Source: Clostridia bacterium (GTDB lineage Bacteria > Bacillota > Clostridia > Lachnospirales > Anaerotignaceae). Taken from it: 11,660 nucleotides of DNA. A model generated the notes under the pieces. It searched no databases, was not told the DNA's origin, and saw nothing but the letters and a program-made list of their open reading frames with translations. The DNA is taken from positions 1 to 11,660 of the forward strand of contig CAAEMG010000108.1 in the NCBI GenBank assembly GCA_900757025.1, read 5' to 3'. Positions 1 to 7,523 of this stretch are shown here, piece after piece. How positions within the stretch are numbered: the stretch's first letter is position 1; every line of letters begins with the position of its first letter. A program made the translations under genes and the position numbers.

Positions 1-2634
1 AAGCTCCGGTATGCCGTGGTTTACTTCCGGGTCTGTGTGATATGGTCTGCCGCCCAAAACAATACCCGTCATGTTATGTTCTTCAAGGTATTTAACTGTT
101 TCGGCACCTTTTTTGTGCATATCTTCCCTAAAGGCAGTCCATTCGTCCCAGCCCTTTTCAACAGATGTTTTAACTTCCTTCATTGTTACGCCGTAATCGG
201 AAAATTCATCTTTAAGGCGTTTTATGAGAGCCTCTTTATTTTTAAAGGAAATAAAAGGATTCATAAACTTAATGTTTTTCTCCCTTAATTCCTCAACATT
301 GTTTTTGATATTTTCCGAATATGAAGCAACTATAGGGCAGTTATAACATTCATCGGAATTTTTAATATCCGGTCTTTCATAAACAACGGCAGGATAGAAT
401 ATTGTTTTAACACCTTCATTTATAAGGTGCATAATATGTCCGTGAACAAGTTTTGCCGGATAGCAGGCAGACTCACTCGGTATGCTTTCTATGCCTTCTT
501 CATATATTTTTTTGCTTGAATAAGGCGAAAGTTTAACGCTGAAACCAAGGGATGTAAGCACTGTATGCCAGAAAGGATAGTCCTCATACATATTAAGCAC
601 TCTCGGCACTCCGATTACACCTCTGGGTGCTTTGTCTTCATCAAGGCTTACATAATCAAAAAGTCTTTTCTTTTTATATTCAAAAAGGTTTGGTATATCT
701 TTTGAAACCGCAGCTTTTCCCTCGCCTTTTTCGCAGCGGTTTCCCGTTATGAATCTTCTGCCGCCGCTGAAACGGTTTATTGTAAGAAGGCAGTTATTTG
801 CACAGCCGCCACAGCGTGTATGTGTTATATCAACTTGAAGATTATTCATCTCTTCCCGGCTTACAAGAGTTGTTTCATAGCCTTCTTTATATTTTTCCCT
901 TGCAATAAGGCCAGCACCGAAAGCACCCATAATTCCTGCTATATCAGGGCGAACAGCTTCTCTTTCGCTTATTCTTTCAAAACTTCTTAAAACCGCATCG
1001 TTATAGAATGTTCCGCCTTGAACAACAATGCTTTTTCCAAGGGCCTTAGGGTCTGAAATTTTTATAACTTTAAGAAGGGCATTTTTTATAACGGAATATG
1101 CAAGGCCGGCTGAAATATCCCCAACCTCTGCACCTTCTTTTTGTGCCTGTTTTACTCTTGAATTCATAAAAACAGTACATCTTGAACCCAAATCTATAGG
1201 ATTTTTTGCAAATATGGCTATTTTGGCAAAATCCTGAACGCTGTAGTTAAGGGATTTTGCAAATGTTTCTATAAAAGAACCGCAACCCGAAGAACAAGCC
1301 TCGTTAAGAAGAACGCTGTCTATTACACCATCCTTTATTCTTATGCACTTCATATCCTGTCCGCCGATATCAAGTATAAAATCAACATCGGGCTTAAAAA
1401 ATGACGCCGCTTTATAATGGGCAACAGTTTCTATGTATCCCAAATCCACCATAAGAGCCTGTTTAATAAGGCCTTCGCCATAGCCTGTTACACAGGAATT
1501 TTTAATTTTAACGTCCTTTGGCATTAAAGAATAAAGCTCATTTAAAGCCTTTGTAACAACTTTAAGCGGATTTCCTTCATTAGAGGCATAGAAAGACCAC
1601 AAAAGCTCGCCTTTATCGGAAACAAGAGCCGTTTTTGTTGTTGTGCTTCCTGCGTCAATTCCCAAAAAAGCATTTCCGCTGTATGTTGAAAGGTCAACTC
1701 TTTCAACACTTTCGGCTTTATGTCTTTCAGTAAATGCCGCATACTCCTCTTCGTCCTTAAACAAAGGTTCAAGACGGCTTACTTCCATTTTAAGGCCTTT
1801 AAGATTGTCAAGGTCATTCATAAAAGTTTCAAGAGAAAGCACTCTTGTGTCTTCTTTAGCGCTTACAGCCGCACCGAAAGCCGCAAAAAGATGTGATTTT
1901 TCGGGAATAATGGTTGTTTCGTCCGTAAGATTTAATGTTTCGATAAATCTTTTTCTAAGTTCCGAAAGGAAATGGAGCGGACCTCCCAAAAAGGCAACAT
2001 GGCCTCTTATAGGCTTTCCGCAGGCAAGTCCGCTTATTGTCTGGTTTACAACAGCCTGAAAAATAGATGCCGCCAAATCCTCTTTTGCCGCACCCTCATT
2101 AATAAGAGGCTGTATATCTGTTTTGGCAAATACACCGCATCGTGACGCTATAGGGTATATTACCTTATAATTTTTTGCATATTCGTTAAGACCAGTTGCG
2201 TCCGTCTGCAAAAGCGTTGCCATCTGGTCTATAAAAGAGCCTGTACCGCCGGCACAAACGCCGTTCATTCTCTGCTCTATTCCGCCTTTAAAATAAATAA
2301 TTTTAGCATCCTCGCCGCCAAGCTCTATAGCCACATCGGTTTTGGGTGCTGCTGCTTCAACGGCATTTGCCGTTGCCACTACCTCCTGAATAAAATCCAC
2401 ATTAAGCTCTTCTGCCATAGAAACGCCGCCGCTGCCTGTTATCATAACAGTTACATCAGGGTTTCCTATCGCCTCATGGGCCTGATGAAGAAGAGACTGA
2501 AGTGTTTCTTTAATTTCGGAAAAATGGCGCTTATACTGGGAAAACAGCATTTTTCCGTCTTTGGCAACAGCCACAAGCTTTACCGTTGTAGAGCCTATAT
2601 CTACGCCTATACGGAGTTTTTCTGCTATACTCAC
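1..2634 (-). CDS. Giant 2-hydroxyacyl-CoA dehydratase activase-like protein (partial, N-terminal 878 residues)
   Basis: This open frame runs uninterrupted from a GTG at 2634 off the left edge. The start has a GGAGGT ribosome site 7 nt upstream. Two BadF/BadG/HgdC-type ATPase modules (ASKHA fold) are visible, at about residues 8-255 and 322-580. Each starts with a phosphate loop (GVDIGSTT, GIDAGSTTTK). Each keeps the two cysteines that hold the subunit-bridging [4Fe-4S] cluster in HgdC: C127 (CAGGTGSF) and C166 (SRCGVF) in module 1, C447 (ACSSGCGSF) and C486 (SRCTVF) in module 2. A CGGCANNC cluster (608, 611, 615) follows, then a DUF2229-like region with C724, C763 and C766 and a GGRPYH motif near the end of the visible part. 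Relatives are about 1,400 residues long, so roughly 500 may be missing. Small activases use ATP to inject an electron into 2-hydroxyacyl-CoA dehydratases; the partner of these giant fused forms is not established. Confidence 0.9.
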   Translation of the reverse strand, partial: MSIAEKLRIGVDIGSTTVKLVAVAKDGKMLFSQYKRHFSEIKETLQSLLHQAHEAIGNPDVTVMITGSGGVSMAEELNVDFIQEVVATANAVEAAAPKTDVAIELGGEDAKIIYFKGGIEQRMNGVCAGGTGSFIDQMATLLQTDATGLNEYAKNYKVIYPIASRCGVFAKTDIQPLINEGAAKEDLAASIFQAVVNQTISGLACGKPIRGHVAFLGGPLHFLSELRKRFIETLNLTDETTIIPEKSHLFAAFGAAVSAKEDTRVLSLETFMNDLDNLKGLKMEVSRLEPLFKDEEEYAAFTERHKAESVERVDLSTYSGNAFLGIDAGSTTTKTALVSDKGELLWSFYASNEGNPLKVVTKALNELYSLMPKDVKIKNSCVTGYGEGLIKQALMVDLGYIETVAHYKAASFFKPDVDFILDIGGQDMKCIRIKDGVIDSVLLNEACSSGCGSFIETFAKSLNYSVQDFAKIAIFAKNPIDLGSRCTVFMNSRVKQAQKEGAEVGDISAGLAYSVIKNALLKVIKISDPKALGKSIVVQGGTFYNDAVLRSFERISEREAVRPDIAGIMGAFGAGLIAREKYKEGYETTLVSREEMNNLQVDITHTRCGGCANNCLLTINRFSGGRRFITGNRCEKGEGKAAVSKDIPNLFEYKKKRLFDYVSLDEDKAPRGVIGVPRVLNMYEDYPFWHTVLTSLGFSVKLSPYSSKKIYEEGIESIPSESACYPAKLVHGHIMHLINEGVKTIFYPAVVYERPDIKNSDECYNCPIVASYSENIKNNVEELREKNIKFMNPFISFKNKEALIKRLKDEFSDYGVTMKEVKTSVEKGWDEWTAFREDMHKKGAETVKYLEEHNMTGIVLGGRPYHTDPEVNHGIPEL

Positions 2635-2693
2635 TTTTGGCACCTCCAATAACATTTATAAAACACAATAAACCTTTAAAATTCAATAATTAC

Positions 2694-2705
2694 TCTAATA
2701 TTAGA
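2694..2705. promoter_or_regulatory. Candidate operator: 12-bp perfect palindrome at the activase start point
   Basis: TCTAATATTAGA is its own reverse complement. It directly abuts the -10 box and covers the predicted transcription start, a classical repressor position. The sequence is AT-rich, so chance occurrence is possible; no regulator gene is visible in the window. Confidence 0.35.
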
Positions 2706-2734
2706 ATTATAATCCATAGGGATTTAATTATCAA
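2706..2734 (-). promoter_or_regulatory. Sigma-A promoter of the giant activase gene
   Basis: On the minus strand a TTGATA -35 box (2734-2729) and a perfect TATAAT -10 box (2711-2706) are separated by 17 nt. The predicted start point is near 2699, giving a leader of about 65 nt before the GTG at 2634. The match is seen directly; activity is inferred. Confidence 0.7.
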
Positions 2735-2858
2735 TAAAATAAGACACAATTATTTATCACTTTTAGACAACAAAGCCTTATTTTATCTATACACTTTATC
2801 CAATAAACACTTATAAAAATTTGTTTAAGTGTATTATCGTACATTATTGTATATATAA

Positions 2859-2903
2859 AAACAAAAGACCTTAATCCCTCAAACGAGAGATTTACGGTCT
2901 TTT
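2859..2903 (-). terminator. Intrinsic terminator of the tmk operon
   Basis: AAAAGACC (2863-2870) pairs with GGTCTTTT (2896-2903). The helix continues inward with small interruptions (TAA, TC and CTC segments) to a short loop. Read on the minus strand it is followed by a T-rich tail. It lies 18 nt after the stop codon of the last gene of the operon and separates it from the activase promoter. Confidence 0.8.
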
Positions 2904-2920
2904 ATACGGCACAAAATTCA

Positions 2921-3316
2921 TTAATTTTCTTCGGATGTTACTTCTGTAATATCCTCTATTTTGTCTATTTCATGGGCAATAATATGCTCCCTTGTTATAA
3001 CACAAAGTGTATTCATTTCGTTTCTGCCCATAAATTCGCCTTCTATTATTCTTTTTTGAAGAGTTGTTATTCTAACTCTTGCACCCTTTTTAAATACTTT
3101 TCCTCTGAAATTTACCGTTTCAAAAGGAAAAAGAGTTTTGCATTTTTTTATAGCGTCCATTTTTTCCATGCTGTCAAGCTCTGCCTTGCTTTTTCTGCTT
3201 TTCGACAGATTTCTGCTTATTCCTGCGGCATTTAATATAAGCTGCATTAAAATAAAAGCCATAACGGCAGCATAAAAAACATCCATAGCTGACAGTGTTC
3301 TAAACATATTCAGCAT
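2921..3316 (-). CDS. Small membrane-anchored protein with possible Sm/SH3-like barrel
   Basis: The family was not recognised. The 131-residue product has one hydrophobic segment at about residues 11-32, then a basic, Ser/Lys-rich linker (34-60). A C-terminal half follows (about 77-126) that alternates short hydrophobic strands with charged turns: GARVRITT, IIEGEFMGR, NTLCVITRE, HIIAHEIDKIEDI. This rhythm resembles a five-strand Sm/SH3-like small barrel; that is inference from pattern only. The start at 3316 has AAGGAA about 8 nt upstream. The gene lies 50 nt after the decarboxylase gene and just before the terminator, so it is probably the last gene of the tmk operon. The C-terminal part would face the cytoplasm if the N-terminus acts as a simple anchor. 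Confidence 0.75.
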   Translation of the reverse strand: MLNMFRTLSAMDVFYAAVMAFILMQLILNAAGISRNLSKSRKSKAELDSMEKMDAIKKCKTLFPFETVNFRGKVFKKGARVRITTLQKRIIEGEFMGRNEMNTLCVITREHIIAHEIDKIEDITEVTSEEN

Positions 3317-3366
3317 TACTATTTCCTTCTTTCCAAAACACCCTGTTTATAAGCCTGTTTTTTAGA

Positions 3367-4782
3367 TTACACCAAAATTTGTATTTTTTCAAGTAAATTA
3401 TCCTTCATTCCTATAATTTCACCGCCAAAAGACTTATATTTTCTTAAAATTTCAAGTGCTTCATAGGTTATTTCCTCTCCCGGAGCACATACGGGTATTC
3501 CCGGCGGATAAGGAATTATAAATTCCGCAGAAATTTTCCCTTCCGCATTTTCAAATGCACATTCCTTGCTTTCGCCGTAAAAAGCCTTTCTTGGGCTTGT
3601 TTTAACATTCGGAACAGGTATATCAAATGAAGATTTGTTGTGGCTGTATTTTTTTAAATTCATGCCGTCAATTTCCTTCATTGCCTTTACAAGCCTGTCA
3701 AAGCCCTCTTTTTCGTCACACACGCTTGTAAGGGCAGCCAAATGTGCCGGACAGCTCATTTCAAGTACTATTCCGTATTTTTCATTTAATATTTTCGAAA
3801 CCTCAATGCAGTTAAAGCTGTCGCTTGAAAGAACTATTTTGCCCAAATCAAGTTCTTTTATTCCGTATTTTCCTACAAGGCTTTCACCCAGAAGTTTGAA
3901 ATTTTTAAGTCCGGAAAGCTCTTTTCGTGTCTCTTTAAGCATATGCACATAGTTTTCAAAATCTTCCTTTGATTTTTCGCCGTCAAGATAATCTCTGCAT
4001 AAATCAAGGGCAGCCATAAACATATATGACGGACTTGAGGACTGAACCATGGCAAGTATTGTTTTAAGCCTCGAAACATCAACTCTGCCGCCTTTTATGT
4101 GCATAAAAGAAGTCTGCGTCGGTGCAGGGAGAGTTTTATGTGCGCTTTGTATAACAAAATCTGCCCCACATTCAAGAGCCGTTTTTGGAAAATATGAATT
4201 AAACTTAAAATGAGAACCGTGTGCCTCGTCAACTATAAGAAACATATTTCTTTTATGGCATATGTCAGCTATTTTTTCAATATCGCTTGCTGCGCCTTCA
4301 AAAGTTGGGCTTACTATAACAACTGCCTTTGCGTCGGGGTTTTCATGCGCTGTCTTTAATATATCTTCTGCCTCTATTCCGCCGGCTATGCCGAAACCGT
4401 CAATATTTTTTGGCATAACATAAACAGGCTTTGCACCCGAAAAAACAAGACCCGAAAAAACAGATTTATGACAGTTTCTTCCAACTATTATTTTTTCTCC
4501 GTCTTTGCAGCATGTCATAACAGCTGCCATAAGAGCCGAACTTGAACCGTTTACAACAAAAAAGCTTTCGTCAGCGCCGAATGTGGCGGCAACTTTTTTC
4601 TGTGCCTCTTCTATTATTCCTTCCGCATGATGAAGATTGTCAAAACCTTCTATTTCCGTTATATCAATGCCCCACGGCATTTCATGCTCCATTCCTCTGC
4701 CCATTTTGTGTCCGGGCATATGGAAAGGATACACATTGCTTTTGCTGTGAGCCATAAGTTTTTCGTATAAATCTGCCGACAT
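3367..4782 (-). CDS. Orn/Lys/Arg decarboxylase-family PLP enzyme (short YaaO-like form)
   Basis: The 471-residue fold-type I PLP enzyme belongs to the Orn/Lys/Arg decarboxylase family. It lacks the N-terminal wing domain of the long E. coli enzymes, like Bacillus YaaO and SpeA. Visible motifs are HMPGHK (21-26), NGSSSA (78-83), the ring-stacking His105 region (GRNCHKS), DEAHGSH with Asp185 for the pyridine nitrogen, and SAHKTLPAPTQ with Schiff-base Lys216. The C-terminal domain keeps PYPPGIPVCAPGE. The substrate (arginine, lysine or another amino acid) cannot be read from sequence; the likely product is a polyamine precursor. The ATG at 4782 lies 5 nt after the rsmI stop. Its weak AGGG ribosome site overlaps that stop, so translation is probably coupled. 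In Bacillus the related gene sits upstream of tmk; here it is at the far end of the same block. Confidence 0.9.
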   Translation of the reverse strand: MSADLYEKLMAHSKSNVYPFHMPGHKMGRGMEHEMPWGIDITEIEGFDNLHHAEGIIEEAQKKVAATFGADESFFVVNGSSSALMAAVMTCCKDGEKIIVGRNCHKSVFSGLVFSGAKPVYVMPKNIDGFGIAGGIEAEDILKTAHENPDAKAVVIVSPTFEGAASDIEKIADICHKRNMFLIVDEAHGSHFKFNSYFPKTALECGADFVIQSAHKTLPAPTQTSFMHIKGGRVDVSRLKTILAMVQSSSPSYMFMAALDLCRDYLDGEKSKEDFENYVHMLKETRKELSGLKNFKLLGESLVGKYGIKELDLGKIVLSSDSFNCIEVSKILNEKYGIVLEMSCPAHLAALTSVCDEKEGFDRLVKAMKEIDGMNLKKYSHNKSSFDIPVPNVKTSPRKAFYGESKECAFENAEGKISAEFIIPYPPGIPVCAPGEEITYEALEILRKYKSFGGEIIGMKDNLLEKIQILV

Positions 4783-4787
4783 TTTTA

Positions 4788-5627
4788 TTACCCTTTCAAA
4801 AGTGCATAAATCTCTCTTTTAGATACTCCTCTGTCCTTTGCCACCTGTTTCATTGCGTCTTTTTCACTCATGCCGCTGTCGGTGTATTTTTTCATGTGTT
4901 CCTCAAGAGATATGCTTTCCCAGCCTTCAATTTCTTCCTGACGAAGTTTTTCGGCATCGGCACCGCCAACTATAACCACAAATTCACCTTTTGGCGGGTT
5001 TTCGCCGTAAAATGCAAGAAGATTTTCAAGGCTGTCTTTTTTTACTTCTTCATATTTTTTTGTTATCTCTCTTACACAGGCTGCGTCCCTGTTTCCTGCC
5101 GATTTCAAAAGCTCTTTTAAGGTATCTGTAAGTCGGTGTGGAGCTTCATAAAACACAGTTGTGCGTGTTTCCTTTTCAAGCCTTGCAAGAACCTCTGCCT
5201 TTTCTTTTTTGTCTGTAGGCAGAAAGCCTTCAAAAATAAAACGTCTTGCCGGCATACCCGAAAGCACCAAAGCCGTAACAACGGCGCTTGCCCCGGGTGC
5301 AACGGTAACGGGTATTCCTTCCTGACGGCAAAGCCTTGCCATATCTTCTCCGGGGTCTGAAATGCCGGGCATGCCTGCGTCTGTAACAAGAGCTATATTT
5401 TTGCCTTCTTTAAGTTTTTCCAAAAGAACAGGACCTTTTGAAAACTTATTATGCTCGTGATAGCTTGTCATAGGTGTGTCTATATTAAAATGATTAAGAA
5501 GTTTAAGCGTATTTCTCGTGTCCTCTGCCGCTATAAGGTCACATTCCTTTAAAAGCTCTATTACCCTAAGGGTTATGTCGCCGAGGTTGCCTATAGGCGT
5601 AGCACATAAATAAAGTGTTCCGTACAT
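4788..5627 (-). CDS. rsmI: 16S rRNA (cytidine-1402-2'-O)-methyltransferase RsmI
   Basis: The protein has 279 residues, normal for RsmI. It uses SAM to methylate the 2'-O of C1402 in the decoding centre of 16S rRNA, helping start-codon fidelity. It carries the tetrapyrrole-methylase fold signatures in order: ATPIGNLGD (9-17), AEDTR (34-38), SYHEHN (55-60), VTDAGMPGISDPG (81-93), PGASA (111-115) and FEGFLP (132-137). The C-terminus (about 254-277) has the short helical SEKDA...VSKREIY tail typical of Firmicutes members. AAGGAG lies about 8 nt before the ATG at 5627. The gene is separated from trmN6 by 183 nt containing repeat-like DNA and no clear terminator, so read-through from trmN6 is likely. 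Confidence 0.95.
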   Translation of the reverse strand: MYGTLYLCATPIGNLGDITLRVIELLKECDLIAAEDTRNTLKLLNHFNIDTPMTSYHEHNKFSKGPVLLEKLKEGKNIALVTDAGMPGISDPGEDMARLCRQEGIPVTVAPGASAVVTALVLSGMPARRFIFEGFLPTDKKEKAEVLARLEKETRTTVFYEAPHRLTDTLKELLKSAGNRDAACVREITKKYEEVKKDSLENLLAFYGENPPKGEFVVIVGGADAEKLRQEEIEGWESISLEEHMKKYTDSGMSEKDAMKQVAKDRGVSKREIYALLKG

Positions 5628-5680
5628 AAAAATTTCTCCTTATATTAAAACAGTTGGTGCTTGACCCACAGTTAGACTTG

Positions 5681-5782
5681 TAAATTATGGTTTGACGAAT
5701 AGATTAATTTGCCCCCCCAAAGCCACCCATATTTTATCATATTGAGTTTGCGGAATCTTCGTGTTCCGCATAGCCAAAACCA
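5681..5782. repeat. Degenerate interspersed repeat, copy A (trmN6-rsmI gap)
   Basis: Three pieces match the gap near 11487-11549. Positions 5729-5746 match 11487-11504 (16 of 18). Positions 5768-5782 match 11516-11530 (13 of 15). Positions 5681-5700, read in reverse complement, match 11530-11549 (18 of 20). Between the first two pieces a perfect 7-bp hairpin, TGCGGAA/TTCCGCA (5749-5755 and 5764-5770), has an 8-nt loop and no T-run, so it is not a standard terminator. The order and orientation of the pieces differ between the loci, as in mosaic intergenic repeats. A run of seven C lies at 5712-5718. Confidence 0.5.
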
Positions 5783-5810
5783 CAAAGATAAATATCTGTC
5801 AAATCAAAAT

Positions 5811-6551
5811 TTACTTATAATATATCTCATTTATTTCATCTGTATATTTTCCGTCACTGCCATACACAATAAGAGGAGGCATAACCTTAACCATTGGCTT
5901 TCCGCTTCTTATAGCCTCAACAAGCACCATTGTAGGCTCTTTATCCACATAAGAATGTACAAATCGTATAACCTTAGGCTCAAGTTTATTTTCCCTTAAA
6001 GTACACATTATATCCGTAAGACGGTGTGGCCTGTGAACCATAAAAAGTTTTCCGCCGAATTTAAGCAGTTTGGAAGAAACCCTTGCAATATCGTCAAGAC
6101 TGCACAAAACCTCGTGACGTGCTATTGTTTTTGGGCCGTAATCATTTTTTATTCCGCCGCCGTCATTCATATACGGTGGATTTGTGGTTATAACATCAAA
6201 AGATGCTGCCTTAAAAAGTTTATCGGCTTCCTTTATATCGCCACAGACAATATCTATTTTTTCTTCAAGACCGTTAAGGGCAACACTTCTTGATGCCATT
6301 TCGGCACTTTCCTCTTGTATCTCAAGGGCAGTAAAATGTGCGTCTTCGTTTTTTGCTTCCATAAGTATAGGTATAACGCCCGTTCCCGTACCCAAATCAA
6401 GCACTTTACTTCCTTTTTCAGCTCTGGCAAAGCCGCTTAAAAGCACAGCATCTATGCCGAAGCAAAACCTTTTTGGGTCTTGTATAAGCATATATCCGTT
6501 TCTGTGAAGGTCGTCTACTCTTTCATGGCTTTTTATCTCTACATTTTTCAT
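5811..6551 (-). CDS. trmN6: tRNA1(Val) adenine-37 N6-methyltransferase (TrmN6/YabB)
   Basis: The 246-residue protein is a Rossmann-fold SAM methyltransferase. The SAM loop is LDLGTGTGV (51-59), and Glu77 (ALEIQ) is the ribose-binding acidic residue. The catalytic NPPY motif at 124-127 (TTNPPYMND) is the signature of N6-adenine and N5-glutamine methyltransferases. The N-terminal RFCFGIDAVLLSGFA stretch (28-42) is typical of the TrmN6/YfiC/YabB group. The expected reaction is N6-methylation of A37 next to the anticodon of tRNA-Val; it is assigned from family and from its place beside ricT and rsmI. The ATG at 6551 follows the ricT stop by 3 nt and lacks a strong ribosome site, implying translational coupling. 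Confidence 0.88.
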   Translation of the reverse strand: MKNVEIKSHERVDDLHRNGYMLIQDPKRFCFGIDAVLLSGFARAEKGSKVLDLGTGTGVIPILMEAKNEDAHFTALEIQEESAEMASRSVALNGLEEKIDIVCGDIKEADKLFKAASFDVITTNPPYMNDGGGIKNDYGPKTIARHEVLCSLDDIARVSSKLLKFGGKLFMVHRPHRLTDIMCTLRENKLEPKVIRFVHSYVDKEPTMVLVEAIRSGKPMVKVMPPLIVYGSDGKYTDEINEIYYK

Positions 6552-6554
6552 TTT

Positions 6555-7436
6555 TTAATCGTCCAAATCCAAATCTAAAAGCTCGTCATCAATATTTTCT
6601 GTTTTAGGCTTTGTTTTTTTAGCCTTAACAACTTTAATTTCGTTTACATTATAAAAACCTATTGTAGGCGGGTCATTCTCTTTCTTTTTAACAGCTGCCT
6701 TTACGTTTTGCATAAGCACGTTTACGGAAAGTATTTCTCCTGTTCCGTCTGGTGTTGAAATAACATCGCCGACTTTAGGAAGTTTCTTGTTAAGTTCTTC
6801 GTAAACATCTTCTTCATATTTAAGGCAGCACATAAGTCTGCCGCAAATTCCGCTTATTTTTGTAGGGTTAAGCGAAAGATTCTGTTCTTTTGCCATTTTT
6901 ATTGAAACAGGATGGAAATCACCTAAAAATGTTGAGCAGCAAAGGCATCTGCCGCATATACCTATGCCGTTAAGCATTTTGGCTTCATCCCTTACGCCTA
7001 TTTGTCTAAGCTCTATTCTTGTTCTGAAAACAGAGGCAAGCTCTTTTACAAGCTCTCTGAAATCAACTCTGCCGTCAGATGTAAAATAGAATATAAGTTT
7101 ATTGTGGTCGAATGTCATCTCCACATCAACAAGTTTCATATCAAGGCCATGCTTTGCTATTTTTTCTTCGCATATGGCAAAAGCCTCTTTTTCCTTGGCT
7201 CTGTCTGCTTCGCACTGTTTTTCGTCCTCTTCTGTGCCAATTCTCATTACTTTTTTAAGAGGCTGAAAAACTTCTTCGTCCCTTACCATTGTGTTGCCTT
7301 TTACAACACTGCCGTATTCTATGCCTCTTGCCGTTTCAACAACAGCCTTCATTCCTTCTTCTATTTTCATTCCGTCAGGGTCAAAGTAATACACTTTGCC
7401 TGCCTTTTTAAATCTTATTCCAACTACTTCAGTCAT
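6555..7436 (-). CDS. ricT: RicT (YaaT) PSP1-domain regulatory iron-sulfur protein
   Basis: The 293-residue PSP1-domain protein is orthologous in sequence and context to Bacillus YaaT/RicT. In Bacillus RicT works with RicA and RicF as a complex that carries [4Fe-4S] clusters, binds RNase Y and promotes mRNA processing; it affects sporulation and biofilm formation. The cysteine clusters are intact: CGRCLCC (161-167) and CGRLMCC (198-204). The C-terminus is a Lys-rich then Asp-rich tail (NIDDELLDLDLDD). An upstream TTG at 7466 would add ten residues. The ATG at 7436 is preferred because AAGGAG lies 7 nt before it and the protein then begins MTEVVGIRF as in relatives. RicA and RicF (YmcA/YlbF family) genes are not in the window. 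Confidence 0.92.
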   Translation of the reverse strand: MTEVVGIRFKKAGKVYYFDPDGMKIEEGMKAVVETARGIEYGSVVKGNTMVRDEEVFQPLKKVMRIGTEEDEKQCEADRAKEKEAFAICEEKIAKHGLDMKLVDVEMTFDHNKLIFYFTSDGRVDFRELVKELASVFRTRIELRQIGVRDEAKMLNGIGICGRCLCCSTFLGDFHPVSIKMAKEQNLSLNPTKISGICGRLMCCLKYEEDVYEELNKKLPKVGDVISTPDGTGEILSVNVLMQNVKAAVKKKENDPPTIGFYNVNEIKVVKAKKTKPKTENIDDELLDLDLDD

Positions 7437-7523
7437 TTTTTTCTCCTTGCCAAAAATATATGTCAATTTTTATGCCAAATCTTCTCCGACACTTATTTTA
7501 TCATGGTTTTATGCCTTTGTATA

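Noticed and set aside
1643..2059. Open frame of 138 codons on the plus strand.
   Set aside because: It lies fully antisense to the second half of activase module 1 and the start of module 2, and is Ser/Leu-rich as expected of a shadow.
2807..2832. Inverted repeat ACACTTA/TAAGTGT in the activase upstream region.
   Set aside because: It has a short AT-rich stem with a 12-nt loop, no T-run and no relation to the promoter; chance is likely in such DNA.
5795..5800. Perfect TTGACA on the minus strand upstream of rsmI.
   Set aside because: No acceptable -10 box lies 15-19 nt downstream of it.
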